From: Misgurnus anguillicaudatus
Lineage: Eukaryota; Chordata; Actinopteri; Cypriniformes; Cobitidae
DNA length: 64,000 nucleotides
Direction of reading: 5' to 3'
Assembly: GCF_027580225.2 (NCBI RefSeq)
Contig: NC_073358.2
Location: forward strand, 45,718,001 to 45,782,000
A program made the translations under genes and the position numbers. Positions within the stretch are counted from its first letter, which is position 1; each line of letters starts with the position of its first letter. Positions 9,838-20,650 of the stretch are shown here, piece by piece. The notes under the pieces were generated by a model. That model was not told the DNA's origin and searched no databases. It saw nothing but the letters and a program-made list of their open reading frames with translations.

Positions 9838-10678
9838 CCCAGTATCATGAAATTACGTACCTATAGTCACATAAATGTGTGAGTCTTTTCCGTGACATTG
9901 ACACGTTTTTCCGCCTTTTTGCGTGAAAAGTCACGTATTTCTGTTTAAGTGTCACTGTCACGTATTTGTTAATCAACTGTTTTGTCCTATTTTCTTACCA
10001 TTGTCGTGTCGGTTTGGGGTTAGATTGACATAAAATGACATCCAAACCCAACTCTAACCCTAATGCCAGGTTCCAATGTACTGAGCCCCTAAGGTGACAT
10101 TGGAGTAAAAAAATCTAAAGTTTAGTTTCATGTGCTCACGTGAAACTTTTTATGTGCTCATGCGAAACCTTCATATGCAGATTTTTTTTTAAAGTTATCG
10201 CGCGAGCACGTGAGAACGCAATAGTTTCACGTGCTCGCGTGAAACTAAACTTAAAAAAAATTCTGCACATGAAGGTTTCGCGTGAGCAAATAAAAAGTTT
10301 CACGTGAGCACATGAAAGTTTCACGTGAGCACGTGAAAGTTACACGTTAGCACAAGAAACTAAACTTTAGATTTTTTACTCCAATGTCACCTTAGGGGCT
10401 CTGTACCAATTGTTTCAAAATCTAAAAAAATATATAATGAAAAAATGGGATAAATAATACATAAAGTGACATTCTAACGCAAACACCAAATCTAACCCTA
10501 AACCGAAGCGTCAATAGTTTGAAAATAGGACAAAACAGTTGAGTAACAAATACGTGACAGTGACACGTAAACAGAAATACGTGACATGTTTATGCAAAAA
10601 GGTGGAAAAACGTGTCAGTGTCACGGAAAAGACTCAAAAATTTACGTGACTAAAGGTACATAATTTCGTGATAAAGGG
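9838..10678. mobile_element. Second-level nested foldback (CCCAGT...CACG family)
   Basis: The left terminus CCCAGTATCATGAAATTACG pairs with the right CGTGATAAAGGG side. The arms repeat CACGTAT/CGTGACA motifs and enclose 'ttttgtcctattttcttacc' and 'aaccctaa' segments. Five other family members lie at 13,141, 27,295, 31,543, 38,069 and 58,685. It sits inside the 9733-10,780 element. Confidence 0.8.
10079..10405. mobile_element. Innermost nested MITE, about 327 bp
   Basis: The ends are TACTGAGCCCCTAAGGTGAC and its inverted partner GTCACCTTAGGGGCTCTGTA with one mismatch; the arms extend about 50 bp. The interior is a second palindrome of GTTTCACGTGAGCAC repeats. It lies in the loop of the 9838-10,678 foldback. 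CCAATG on the left and CCAATT on the right may be a mutated duplication. Confidence 0.8.
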
Positions 10679-10812
10679 TTGGTATATCTATAGTATCAAT
10701 GTGTACCTTTGAGGTATAAAAGTGTACTTTTTGAGAGGTACTGCCCCAGTGACAACTTTTGTACCTTTTTTCTGAGAGTATATACATTGTAGAGATCAAC
10801 TTATTTGCATTT

Positions 10813-10980
10813 AAAAGGACACGCCCAAAACTGCACATTTTTGCTCACACCTATTTTAACATGTTATAACAAATGATCTATATGGTATTTTGAGCTAGAA
10901 CTTGACATATGTACTCTGGGGACACCAAAGACTGTAGTTTACATCTTAAAAAAGTCTCGTGAAATGTCCCCTTTAAATTT
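10813..10980 (-). mobile_element. Fragment of TTAA-ended element
   Basis: This is the reverse complement of the family seen complete at 62,229-62,596 and partly at 24,050. Shared segments are GACACGCCCAAAACTG, AACATGTTATAACAAATGAT and the terminus GTGAAATGTCCCCTTTAA. The distal half is missing. Confidence 0.65.
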
Positions 10981-10999
10981 TCTCAATTTAAGTAAAAAT

Positions 11000-11180
11000 G
11001 TAAGGTAAAAATATTTAATTTCATTGTTAACACCTAAAATATTTAAAGATTTTTAGTGAAAAAAATTAGATTGGAAAAAACTTACCAATTGAAGTAATTT
11101 TTTTCAGTTGATCAAAAACTTAAAATAGTAGGTTCTGACTTATATTCAATTTGATTTACCTTTTTTTTAAAGTGTAGTAA
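11000..11180. repeat. Degenerate AAGTT/AATTGG foldback remnant
   Basis: 'cttaccaattgaagtaattt' and neighbouring A/T-rich repeats match the hairpin at 29,820-30,020 at lower identity. Confidence 0.4.
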
Positions 11181-11181
11181 C

Positions 11182-12080
11182 CATAGACTGTAAAAAATAT
11201 GGACGTAATGTTTGTGACGTCACCCATTGGTTTGTGAAGGACAAGTTTGGTATTTTACACTTAAAGTCCTGTTTTCAGATTGTTAATGATGAAATAGAAC
11301 GGTTTTGACTGAAATTTCGACATATGCGTCTGTCCCGAGAATTTTCGGATATTTGTTGTATCACCTCCCACTTCTACAATGGGTGTATAGATGACTGGAA
11401 CAATCCTTCCTAAAATGCATTAAACTTTCGTTTACAAAGACGTGAAACTCACCGAGTGATCAGGGGTGTTCACTGATATGCTCACACAAAAATCGCTGCA
11501 AAAGATGCTTTCCAACAGGTTTTATCTTAGTTTTTGTCCATCTCCATTGACTTGTATTAGATGTGCTGTGAGAGTATTGCTCCGCCGCCGGGAACGTTGT
11601 TTGTATTCTTGCAATTGGTAAAGGCGGATTATCGCCACCAACTGGGCTGGTGATACAACAAACATCCGAAAATTCTCGGGACAGCATCATATGTCAAAAT
11701 TTCAGTCAAAACCATTCTTTTTTATCATAAAAAAACTGAAAACTGGGCTTTAAGTGTAAAATACAGAACTTGTCCTTTAAAGTAGGAGTTGCCTGCGGTA
11801 GCCATCTTGGCCGCGCATCACAGCGAATCACTCGCGGATAACCGAAAATGGGTAAAGAGGCAGGACATGGGTGAAGCTGAGGTGGCTGGTTGCTAAAACC
11901 ACGCCCCCCTAGCTCGATTCTAGTGACAGCAGTGGCAGTTCAACCCTCACTCAAGTGGCTACGTCCTTAATTATGCAGAAGTTTAAGGCTTAATATAATT
12001 TAAACGGATGAGTTAAAAAAAAATTCAGCCCCCTCACAGTTGTCATGAAGGGCAAATTTAGCTATACAGACCAAAAACAC
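11182..12080 (+). mobile_element. CATAGACTGTAAAAAATATG element with nested insertion
   Basis: The left terminus CATAGACTGTAAAAAATATG is followed by GTGACGTCACCCATTGG. After the nested element at 11,237-11,779 the sequence resumes with GGTAGCCATCTTGG and continues to 'cagaccaaaaac'. A diverged reverse copy is at 15,162-15,880. No coding sequence is seen. Confidence 0.7.
11237..11779 (+). mobile_element. Nested AAGGACAAGTT foldback element, copy 1
   Basis: The ends AAGGACAAGTTTGGTATTTT and ACAGAACTTGTCCTTT are inverted. Long arms contain 'gaaatagaacggttttgac'. Related copies are at 21,681-22,447 and 58,936-59,682. It interrupts the 11,182 element just after its GTGACGTCACCCATTGGTTT segment. 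Confidence 0.8.
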
Positions 12081-12089
12081 TTTATGTAC

Positions 12090-13130
12090 CAGGCTGTAAA
12101 CATATTATTTTCTACTGTAAAGTTGGGCATTTTAACATGGAGGTCTGAGAACTGACTCCATTTTGGCTTCATCAGCTAAAGTCAAACTAATTTCTATAAA
12201 ATCATCCTATATAATATACAGAACATTTTTAAATATAGCCTTGATATCTTTAATATTAACTAAGTAAGGACACGTCAAATTAGACTTTAATGCTCTTAAT
12301 CCCATTATTAGATTAAGAGATATTAGCCTGCATTTCACAGACATATATCACATATTACACAAAATATATCTACTATTGTAAAAAAGAAGATGAGTTAATA
12401 ATAATAGGGTTGATAAGTTTGTGTGCTGCTGTGATAGCAGATCTCAGAAGTGAAGAGTTGTCATCCTTCATCCTTTTCTCACCCTCTGCTGTTACTTTCG
12501 CTCTGCAGGCGGTAAATGTGTTTATTAAGGTCCACAGAGGCCTAGCAAAGCGAATCGCTGGACTTCGACTCAGCGCCGTCTGCCTCCCAAATCTGACACT
12601 TCAGCCCCCGTTTGACTGTCTGTGCAGCTGCGCTCCTCACAACACGCAGAGGTCCCTGCCAATCAAAGCGTCTCACTGTGTACCACTGTACTTTTGTTAA
12701 TAACACATTTATAAAACCTATTGTCATAATCAGTTACTTTTGAAAGCACATCCTGTCTGCGCTGTGTAAACTGTTTTGTCCTGTTTGTCCTCATAGCCCG
12801 CCTGTCTCACATTTGCTTAGTTGAGTAAAGTTTTCTGCTTGGATTCCTCATTATGTTGTCTTCATGCATGGCAGCTTTTCAAATCTTCAAAAAGCAGTCG
12901 TTGTAATTTTCAGCTTAAATGCAAAAGCCGGATTTGACAATGTCGACGCAGTTAATGGAATAAGATTTGTGGCGTGATCAGTCAAAAGTCGAAAAGGGTG
13001 TGAGCTTGCAACAGGACAATTGAAGTTAAAAGTCATAATATTTTATTAATATGCATTCAATAATGTTTTCCGACAGGTTTAACATATAGCTCATGACCAA
13101 GTACATGTGTGAGTGTAATAAAACCAAAAT
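12090..13130. other. Unassigned single-copy-looking DNA
   Basis: No repeat termini are recognised. The frames at 12,410-12,700 (plus) and 12,542-12,727 (minus) overlap on opposite strands and show no domain. The stretch around 12,400-12,800 has higher GC than its flanks. Confidence 0.35.
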
Positions 13131-13140
13131 GATCTCCTGG

Positions 13141-13580
13141 AAAGTTTTGTTATAGTCCCAAAATGGCACGAAATTCTTTTTTTTTTCGTGCGTTGAGCAC
13201 GAATTTCTAAAAAAAGTTTTTCGTGCCCATTGCAATACTTATTTTTTGTGTCATTTTATGTATTGTTTTCTAATTTCCCTCTATTTTTAAATCATTGTCG
13301 CCTGAAGTTGGGGTTAGAGTTGGGGTTTGGGTTAGGATGTCTAAAAATGTAACAGAAAGTGATTCTAACCCCAACCCCAAGCGACAATGGTAAGAAAATA
13401 GGAAAAAACAAAGAGAAAACAATACATAAAATGAGACAAAAAAGAAAGTCGTGCAACGAACACGAAAAAGCTATTTATAGAAATTTGTGCGAGTGACACG
13501 ACAAAGACAAGAAAAGCTGAATTTCGTGCCATGCACACAAATAAATTAATACAATTTTCTGTGACTATAACATGACTTTA
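13141..13580. mobile_element. CACGAAA-type foldback element
   Basis: The arms TTTTGTTATAGTCCC and GTGACTATAACATGAC flank repeated GCACGAA/TTCGTGC motifs. The loop has facing GGGGTTAGAGTTGGGGTT and TCTAACCCCAACCCCAAG segments. It belongs to the family seen at 9838, 27,295, 31,543, 38,069 and 58,685, and has no insertion inside it. Confidence 0.75.
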
Positions 13581-13589
13581 CGTAAAATA

Positions 13590-14195
13590 AGTCTGAGTAA
13601 AACCTAAAGTGGATCAGAAAGAGGTGCGAGGCTCCAGAGACAGTGTGAACGCTTAAATTAGTTTGAATAAAAGACCCCATTCATTGTCTTTTGATAGCAT
13701 AATAGTGTGCGTTCTGCTTTGTAGTGGGTTTTACTTAACGTCCCGAGCCTTTAATATTGCATCTGCATAATAGATATACAAACACAACAGTGTCATGGTT
13801 GTTTGATCGCGGTCCGAATAAATTGTAAAACTGCTTAGGCAGGAATGCGCTCGCATTCTGCCGTATTTGTCATGTGTGAAAAAGATTGATGATCTTAGAT
13901 CTAAAGATTAGATGAGTACACTGTACTAAGATTTGTCACCTTTGGCCAAGCAGACGCTAGAAATCCGGCAGGAATTTACTTTCAAAGGTGCTACACCTGA
14001 GCACACTTGTACACACAACACAAGATTAACTGTGCCAATCTCTCTCAAAACAGTTCGCATTCTTATAAATGAACTTAAACACTCCAGCCGTGTAAAAAGT
14101 AAGGAGAGAATAAGCTAATAATGCTAGCTAATGCTTGAAAGTGCAAAGCAAAGCAGGACAATATCAGCATAAATATAGGCATACTGTATATTTGT
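13590..14195. other. Unassigned single-copy-looking DNA
   Basis: No repeat is recognised. AT-rich stretches with isolated homeodomain- and SOX-like words lie at about 13,640-13,900. The frame at 13,933-14,118 has no domain. Confidence 0.35.
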
Positions 14196-14202
14196 AAAGT
14201 TT

Positions 14203-14896
14203 TTTTTTAGGGGAAAGCACCACAGTTTTTCGGTGTTTTGCTGTGTTCTTGCTTCAACTTGGACGGATTAATGCATGCCTATCTTTTTTAGATGCGTGCC
14301 CTTGTTCTTTGTACAGCACGTCGTGTTAGCATTTAGCCTAGCCCCATTCATTTCTTAGGATCCAAACAGGGATAAATTTAGAAGACACCAAACACTTCCA
14401 TGTTTTCCCTATTTAAAGACATGAGTAGTTACATGAGTAAGTATGGTAGCACAAAGTAGAAGGTGGCGATTTTTTATGCGGATAAAAATGGGAACTATTT
14501 TGTATGGTGGAAGAGCACTTAGTTTGCAGCACTTCAACCTCGTGCGCAGTAATATTGAGCGAAGTTTGAGCGAGAGGTGGAGTAGTCAATATAGTTTTAA
14601 TTTTTTATCTGCTTAGAACTCCCCGCATTTTGTTTTGTGCCACCATACTTACTCGAGTAACTACTCATGTAACAGTCTTTAAATAGGGAAAACATGGAAG
14701 TGTTTGGTGGCTTCTAAATTCATCCCTGTTTGGATCCTAAGGATTGAATGGGGCTAGGCTAAATGCTAACACATTCACGACACGCTGTACAAAGATTAAG
14801 TGCACGCACTGAAAAAAGATAGGTATGTATTAATTATTCTAAGTTGACGTAAGAACATAGTAAAATATTGAAAAACAGTGGTGTTTTCCTTTAAGG
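14203..14896. mobile_element. Long-arm foldback element, about 690 bp
   Basis: Arms of about 230-280 bp pair. GGGGAAAGCACCAC at the left faces GTGGTGTTTTCCTTT at the right. Inside, TAGCCTAGCCCCATTCATT (14,335) faces AATGGGGCTAGGCTA (about 14,747), and TTTTCCCTATTTAAAGAC faces GTCTTTAAATAGGGAAAA. The unpaired centre is about 14,450-14,640. No coding capacity. Confidence 0.85.
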
Positions 14897-14943
14897 AACT
14901 TTAGAAGAAACAAATATAACAGAGTAAATATTTTAATGAAAAA

Positions 14944-15010
14944 ATGCTGGATTCTTTTTAACCCAGCGTTGGGTCAGAAAGTGACAAACCCAGCTGTTGG
15001 ATTAAATTAA
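14944..15010. mobile_element. Partial AACCCAGC-type element
   Basis: TGCTGGATTCTTTTTAACCC and GTTGGGTCAGAAAGTGACAA match the left half of the element seen complete at 62,785-62,998. Only about 65 bp remain. Confidence 0.65.
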
Positions 15011-15161
15011 CTAATAATGCTAGCTAATGCTAGCTAGTGCAAAGCAAAGCAAAGCATGACAATATCTGCAAAAATGCGGGCATATATTAATGGGGAACCA
15101 ACGATATCTCTGATAAAGCCAACACGAAAGTGACTTAAACTGCAATTCATCGACATTTTTG

Positions 15162-15880
15162 GTCTATGTAGCCAATTTTGCCCTTCATGACAACTGTGAG
15201 GGGGTGATTTTTTTGTAGCTCATCCGTTTAAATTATATTGAACCTAAATATATTGTTTTATGTGAATGAGTAGGCAGAATTATTTTCATGCCATTTTGAA
15301 GAAAAAACTCTAGACTACTAGATTCTGTTTGAAAACATGTTTAGTATGGGTTTTGTGGACTTATATCAGTGACTTAAAAATTTAGCTTTTTCAAAAACCA
15401 CACATAAAATTTTTCTCTCAAAAATACAAACATGTACATACATGTTACTCATATAATATTGTAGCCCAGTTTGTGCTGAACACAGTGTTGTGAGACTTTT
15501 GCCATTATTATGTTTTTAAGCAACTGAAAAAAGCATAAATGTCAGTGCAGGTCAAAACTTCTCCAGGGCCCTAAAAACTCCTTATACTCGAAAGGGTTAA
15601 AATTCTGCATAATTAAGGGCGTGGCCACTTGAGTGACTTGTGGGCTGCCACTGCTGTCACTACCGCCGAGCTAGATGGGCATGGTTTCAGCAACGAGCCA
15701 CTTTAGATTCACCCACGTCCCGCCTCTGTGCCCGTTTTCGGTTGTCCGCGGGTGGTGCGCGGTGGCGCGTTGCCGGGATGGCGACGGCAGGCCCTCCAAC
15801 TATTGGCTTCAAAAAACCTCTTCACAAACCTATGGGTGGCATCACTGACACGGCGTCCTTATTTCTTACTGTTTGTGGCG
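15162..15880 (-). mobile_element. Reverse, diverged copy of the 11,182 element with internal insertion
   Basis: 'ttttgcccttcatgacaact' and GAGGGGGTGA (about 15,177-15,208), then AATTATGCAGAA-type sequence on the opposite strand at 15,600 and CACAAACCTATGGGTG near 15,822, match the 11,182 element inverted. About 340 bp at roughly 15,250-15,598 is absent from the other copy and is probably a separate insertion. The right terminus is degraded. Confidence 0.65.
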
Positions 15881-15932
15881 TAAAAAAAAGTTAAGAAATT
15901 TTAGAAGAGACAAATATGATAATATGAAATAA

Positions 15933-16035
15933 TGCTGGGTTATTTTCAACCCAGTGTTCAGTTAAAAAGGGACAAACCCAGCTTTTGTGTTAAATTAACC
16001 CAGAAAATGTTTATATTTGACCCAACAATGGGTAA
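15933..16035. mobile_element. AACCCAGC-type element, partial
   Basis: TGCTGGGTTATTTTCAACCC starts at about 15,933, followed by AAAAAGGGACAAACCCAGC and TTGACCCAACAATGGGT. The distal inverted end is missing. Confidence 0.7.
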
Positions 16036-16077
16036 AAACAATAACCGCAATAAGCATTTTTTTTATAGGGTATGGCT

Positions 16078-16420
16078 TTATTTGGCAGATGCTTTCATCC
16101 AAAGTGACTTACAGTGCATTCAAGCTATACATGTTCATAATATGTTTATAATATAGTTTGGAATGGAGTACATCTTATTGCATTATTTAAATAAGAAATA
16201 CATTTATATAACTACATTCAAATTCAAATTCTCCATAAACTAAAGGCTATTTAAAAGTTGCCATGCTTTTGCTCTTTGCTTTTCTGTGTTTTATTTGTTT
16301 TTATTTCATGTAAAGCTGCATTTGAACAATGAACAATTTAATATATAAATAAAATTGAATCAAATGTGGGGGTAAACCCATGACCTTTGTGCAACTACTG
16401 CAATGTCTTACCATTTAAGC
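16078..16420 (-). mobile_element. SINE on the minus strand, tail and head separated
   Basis: The tail is at 16,078-16,140 (TTTGGCAGATGCTTTCATCC, then AAAGTGACTTACAGTGCATT). The head, with GGTAAACCCATGACC as the reversed B-box region, is at 16,366-16,420. The sequence between includes a LINE/SINE-type tail at 16,308-16,362, so this is either an interrupted SINE or two adjacent fragments. Confidence 0.6.
16308..16362 (+). repeat. LINE/SINE-type 3' tail remnant
   Basis: 'catgtaaagctgcatttgaa' leading to 'ataaataaaattgaatc' is the common fish retroelement 3' end pattern. Confidence 0.45.
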
Positions 16421-16439
16421 TAAAGGAACTTCCTTTTAG

Positions 16440-17500
16440 GAAGAATTTATGAGTGTGCACGTTGTCACGATGTATGTAAAACATAATTCTCACAGAATAT
16501 TTTGTGGGTCATAAAACAGGCAATTCGACTCCTGCTCGTGCTGGAACGTCTTGTAGCGTTTGATGCTAAATGACAGGGTGAAATCTCTAACAGCTAGCAT
16601 GTAATTTGGCCGAGCCCAGTGTGGACTGGCACAAGTCTTACACATCATGTAAGAAATCTAAACCTGGCGTTTCTCCTAAAGTCTTGTCAAAGGAAGAATT
16701 AATGCATTGGCCTCTGGCCCTTCGCTTCCTCGAGCAGCAGAATACAAAAGCGCTGCAGTCAGAACGAGATCTCCGGCATTAAACGTGCTGCTGTGGCTTG
16801 CCAACTGTTGTAAAAATATAAAGCAAGTGGGGGGAAAAATCGCAGGGAAGGGCACGGATGCCGGGCTGAATGTTATCCCCAGAGTAACACAGGCGCGCCT
16901 TCTAAAATGACTCCATGACTATCCGCTGTTATTTTATATGGATGACAAATTGCAGGTATCTTCTCTTGGCTTCTAGTGAGCCTAGATAGGGCATGCTGCC
17001 AACATCTGTGGTTGGATCTGAAAGTGCCCGACTGCACCATCTGAATAAACACAAACTCATACATGCACACCGTGACGCTCGCTTTTACATGTCTTGTCCA
17101 TCACCTCCCGAGAATGCAAGATGAACCTAAAAGTTGATACACCATAGTAGCTCATCATGAGTCTTGCATTGCTTAATACATGGGAATATAAGCACTTACA
17201 GTAATAGATGTGATTCACTACTAATGCTTACTGACAAATATGACAAATGTGTTTGTTTAGTGTCTGAATGTGAATATGTATACAACAGCAACCTCATTTG
17301 TTTATGTATATTGTTTCTGTCATCAAAGGCTTTAAATAAAAAGCATTTGAGGAGCTCAGATGCAAAAGCCGCTAAACGCCAACTCTTTCGCTTAAAATCT
17401 TCTCAATCCCGGCCTCATTGTGTTGAATTCATAAATGTGAATGTTGTCTGTGAAATCCATGCTAAAGTTTCAATCTAATGATGAGATTAAGAGAATCAAA
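16440..17500. other. Unassigned single-copy-looking DNA, moderate GC
   Basis: No transposon ends are seen at 16,500-17,110 and GC is clearly higher than in the surroundings. Short open frames (16,707-16,910 plus, 17,164-17,478 plus) lack domains and splice contexts. This is a candidate for conserved noncoding DNA, but that cannot be tested here. Confidence 0.35.
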
Positions 17501-18050
17501 GTTTGATTTTACTTTAATTTCAATCTTTGACATGACCTTACAGTCAATAAAGATATCAAGGTTATATTTTCACTGAATGTTCTTTACATTATCTAAGACA
17601 ATTTTTTTTAGAAACAAAAGAAGGCTTTAGCTGGGTTTCCACAAGCACGGTCACAAATATTTCTGTTTTATGAACAAAAGTATAGATGTCATATTCTGAA
17701 ATGTGACTTATGCTGTCATTCTGATGTATATTTGCAGGTTAAAATCGACAGGTCAAGTTTATGGTTTGAAGTTTGACATACAGATCGATCTTTGGTATCT
17801 TGACAGCCTTCCCTTGAAATGCAGTGATGCAAACAATACCTGACATTTTTGCATGTATTTATTTAACATTTGTTACAAAGTGAGATTGGCACTATGAAAG
17901 TGTTTGGATATTTATTTTAGGCTGCATGGATCTGGTTTGGGCAGTCAAACACAATGACAAAGAAAAATAACTTAACGGCAACATTCAAAGGTATTTGTTG
18001 TTAATCCATAGACCAAAACAACATTTTGCATTTTTTGAGACATGCATTGT
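17500..18050. other. Unassigned DNA with one short shared repeat
   Basis: TTTCAATCTTTGACATGACC at about 17,518 recurs with one change near 44,607, so a small repeat fragment is present. The rest is unassigned. Confidence 0.35.
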
Positions 18051-18052
18051 GA

Positions 18053-18768
18053 CCGAATCTTTCAAACATGGTAAGGAGCGTCACATGTCAGGCTGAAGTC
18101 ATCGTTATTCAGGCCAATAGGTGTGTTCGATATCATCCGAAAATAACGGGAAACAAGCATATATTATTAAAATACCAATAGAGTTTGTTATTTAAATTTT
18201 TATTTTATTACACGACACAATATAACATATTTAAGCATATTAAAGTGTTTTTTCCTGTTTTAAAACATGAATTTATAATGTTTATTGGTTGGATTAAACT
18301 TGAAACGCACGTGATCGTTGTCATCAGTGAGGCGACCAATCACGTAAAGCTGTTAAGTCATCACAACTCCGGCCAGCCGCTCTGGAGAAGCTGCACCGGC
18401 TGAGCTAGCCGGCTACTCTCGAAACGCTCTTACGGTACTTAAAAGCCATATGACACAGTCACGTGCCTGCAGCGCCAGCTGAAGTCGGACAAAATTACTA
18501 ATCGGAATGCACTGCTTCAAGTCAGCCACCGATCGTTCTGCGCAGCGCCGCATGAAGTCGAATACACCTAATAACAACGTACAGATTAGCTGGCCAATCA
18601 AGAACACAGAGCTTTATAAATCCATGCATTTCAGGACGAAAGTGAAATCTGGAGCTACAAAAATGTACGGTAAATAATGTTTTTTAACCATATACCACAC
18701 AAACACATTGTATTATACCCAATTCACAAAATAAAGTTTTTTAGCAATGAAATGGGTGCCCTTTAAGA
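18053..18768. mobile_element. 5'-truncated copy of the 7248 element, split by an insertion
   Basis: ACCGAATCTTTCAAACATGG at 18,053 onward and GATTAGCTGGCCAATCA after 18,580 match the right part of the 7248-8026 element. It ends with ATGGGTGCCCTTTAAG. The middle, 18,119-18,569, is a later insertion. Confidence 0.75.
18119..18569. mobile_element. Nested 451-bp element with 3-bp AAT duplication
   Basis: The termini AGGTGTGTTCGA and TCGAATACACCT are inverted. AAT lies at 18,116-18,118 and 18,570-18,572. Removing the element and one AAT gives GGCCAATAACAACGTACAG, matching GGCCAATCACAACTTACAG in the 7248 copy. A 3-bp duplication fits Harbinger-like elements, although the target is not the usual TWA. 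Confidence 0.7.
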
Positions 18769-18979
18769 ATGAAGAATTAAACAGACTTCTTTATGTAAAT
18801 GTTGTTACTACAATGATTTTAGAATGACCGATGTTGGTGGGTTTGGTTTTGGAAATGTTTAAATATGTTTACATAGTACATCTGGATATTTTATGGTCTT
18901 CATCAGTTACTTTTTTTGTTCACTCTAAAAAACAGGTCTGGTGGTACCCATATACACCAGGAGTGTACATTTAAGACTG

Positions 18980-19239
18980 CACTGTAAAAAAATACTTTGC
19001 TGCCTTAGAAATTTTTGTTGAATCGGCTCAGATTTACAAGTCATGTCAACAGAGATGAGTTGTCACAACTTATAAAATTAAGTTGACTTTTCTCAACTAT
19101 ATTTTATAAGTTATAACAACTCACCTGTAGTTATAACAACTCATCTCTAGTCAAGATAAATAATAGTAAGTTGAAATGACTTGTAAATCCGAGTTGATTC
19201 GGCAGGAAATTTTAGGGCAGCAAAGTATTTTTTACAGTG
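18980..19239. mobile_element. CACTGTAAAAA foldback MITE, copy 1
   Basis: CACTGTAAAAAAATACTTTG at the left pairs with CAAAGTATTTTTTACAGTG at the right. The inner arms pair through TTTACAAGTCAT and GATGAGTTGT segments. Other copies are at 42,574-42,830, 54,002-54,244 and 61,181-61,405. Confidence 0.85.
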
Positions 19240-19257
19240 TGGTGAATTTGCTGTGTA

Positions 19258-19440
19258 GGTTGAAATACAACCCAAGGGGTTGGGTTTGTCCCTTTTTGAC
19301 CCAACGCTGGGTTAAAAAAAACAGCATTTTCATTTTTTTAGAGTTTATGCTGGGTTTTTCCAACCAATTTTTGGATCAAATATAAAAAAATTGTTAATTT
19401 AACCCAACCTAGGTTTGTCCTTCTTGACCCAGTTTTGGGG
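19258..19440. mobile_element. Two AACCCAGC-type element halves
   Basis: GGGTTTGTCCCTTTTTGACC with CAACGCTGGGTT is the reversed right half (19,258-19,330). A second piece starts TATGCTGGGTTTTTCCAACC (19,346-19,440). They look like head-to-head remnants of separate insertions. Confidence 0.6.
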
Positions 19441-20200
19441 AAATGCATCATGAATTTATAACTTGACGGCCCTTAAAACAAAGCATGTACTAAACATTTA
19501 ATTGTATTTTAAATAAAACATCCTGCTTTTTATTATATGTCCCCTTTAAATGAACTATTGGGTAATATTGATTTATTTAGAGACTTTTTTAAAAATTCAG
19601 ACAGCCTGTAACCACGTTAAAATGAATAATATTTATATCTGATGGATGCATCTTTGCATCCAGTATGTTTCTGCAGATATTCAATGGACACAGATGCGTT
19701 ATGTTGGAACGAATGCATCCAGAAAGCATGGGATTGGATGAAATCTGTAAGATGACGCCATCAGTCATCTTGTCAGTAGTCAGGACGCACGCTGAAGCCG
19801 TAAAACGTAATAAAGATCTGGATGTATCTGGCCGTCATGTGCAAGTATGCCTGTCTGATTACTGCTGGTGGACCTGCTGCTCCCTCAGGCAATGAAAGTC
19901 TCTCGTCTCCCCTGCAGACCTCTTCTCCACGCTCTCCTCTCTCTGCCAAACCACGCTGAGCCAAGACTTAAAAACCAACAACTGTGCTCTGTGATGAAAG
20001 CCGGAACAGTGGGGGGCTTCCCATAAATGCCTCTCCCACTCCTTCTGCTGTCATTCCCATTTCCACAGAGCGCCATTATGTACGTCGTTCTGCCGTGAAA
20101 GCCACACTGACAACTTTCTTAATGTGCTGGATAGGTAGTGCGTATGTGTTTGTGTAGGCTATAGATTACTTCAGGTGCACTTTAAATTCTGTTAACCTCA
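19441..20200. other. Unassigned single-copy-looking DNA
   Basis: Higher-GC, pyrimidine-rich sequence lies at 19,860-20,110. The frame at 19,665-19,895 (76 aa) has no domain. No transposon ends are recognised. Confidence 0.35.
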
Positions 20201-20207
20201 TTTATGG

Positions 20208-20360
20208 GTTAATATTGGACAGAATTTGAAGGTCACATGCTGGGTTAATAATAAACCTATGCTGGTTTGTTTCAATGCAATGCTGGGTTGTATCAAATCA
20301 TGGTTGAGTTAATAACAACCCAGCATATAACCCAACATCTGTCCAATATTTACCCAGCAT
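20208..20360. repeat. Palindromic CTGGGTT repeat
   Basis: TTAATATTGGACAGA at 20,210 pairs with TCTGTCCAATATTTA near 20,338. GCTGGGTT and AACCCAGC words repeat inside. It is related to, but distinct from, the neighbouring AACCCAGC elements. Confidence 0.65.
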
Positions 20361-20519
20361 TAAACATAACTTGGCAGAATATAAAGTGTATGTAACACTT
20401 AACAAAATTCTCCGCCTGTTCAAAATGAGGCCTTTTTTTATTTTGTCTTACAAACACTACAGGGATCGCTCACTTTTTAATAGACTTAGTTTTGAAAGTA
20501 TTTTTAATTTATTTTTCCA

Positions 20520-20648
20520 TGCACTCTAAAAAATGCTGGGATATTTTCGATCCAGTGTTGTGTCAAAAAGGGACGAACCCAGACCACTGGGTTGTAATTC
20601 AACTTATCCTGGGTTGTTTTAAACCATTGATTTGTCAAATATAAACAT
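20520..20648. mobile_element. AACCCAGC-type element, partial
   Basis: ATGCTGGGATATTTTCGATC, then AAAAAGGGACGAACCCAGAC and CTGGGTTGTTTTAAACCATT. The right inverted end is missing. Confidence 0.65.
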
Positions 20649-20650
20649 TA

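Larger units (their letters stand above)
9733..10780. mobile_element. Outermost of three nested elements (GGTACAAA family)
   Basis: The left end (CAATCTCAGAAATAAAGG, then TACAAATGCTGTCACTGG) pairs with the right end (CCAGTGACAACTTTTGTACC, then TTCTGAGAG). TA dinucleotides flank both ends, consistent with a TA target but not proof of it. Interior short repeats of 'ggtacagatatgtac' type match the separate copy at 40,888-41,055. Confidence 0.75.
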
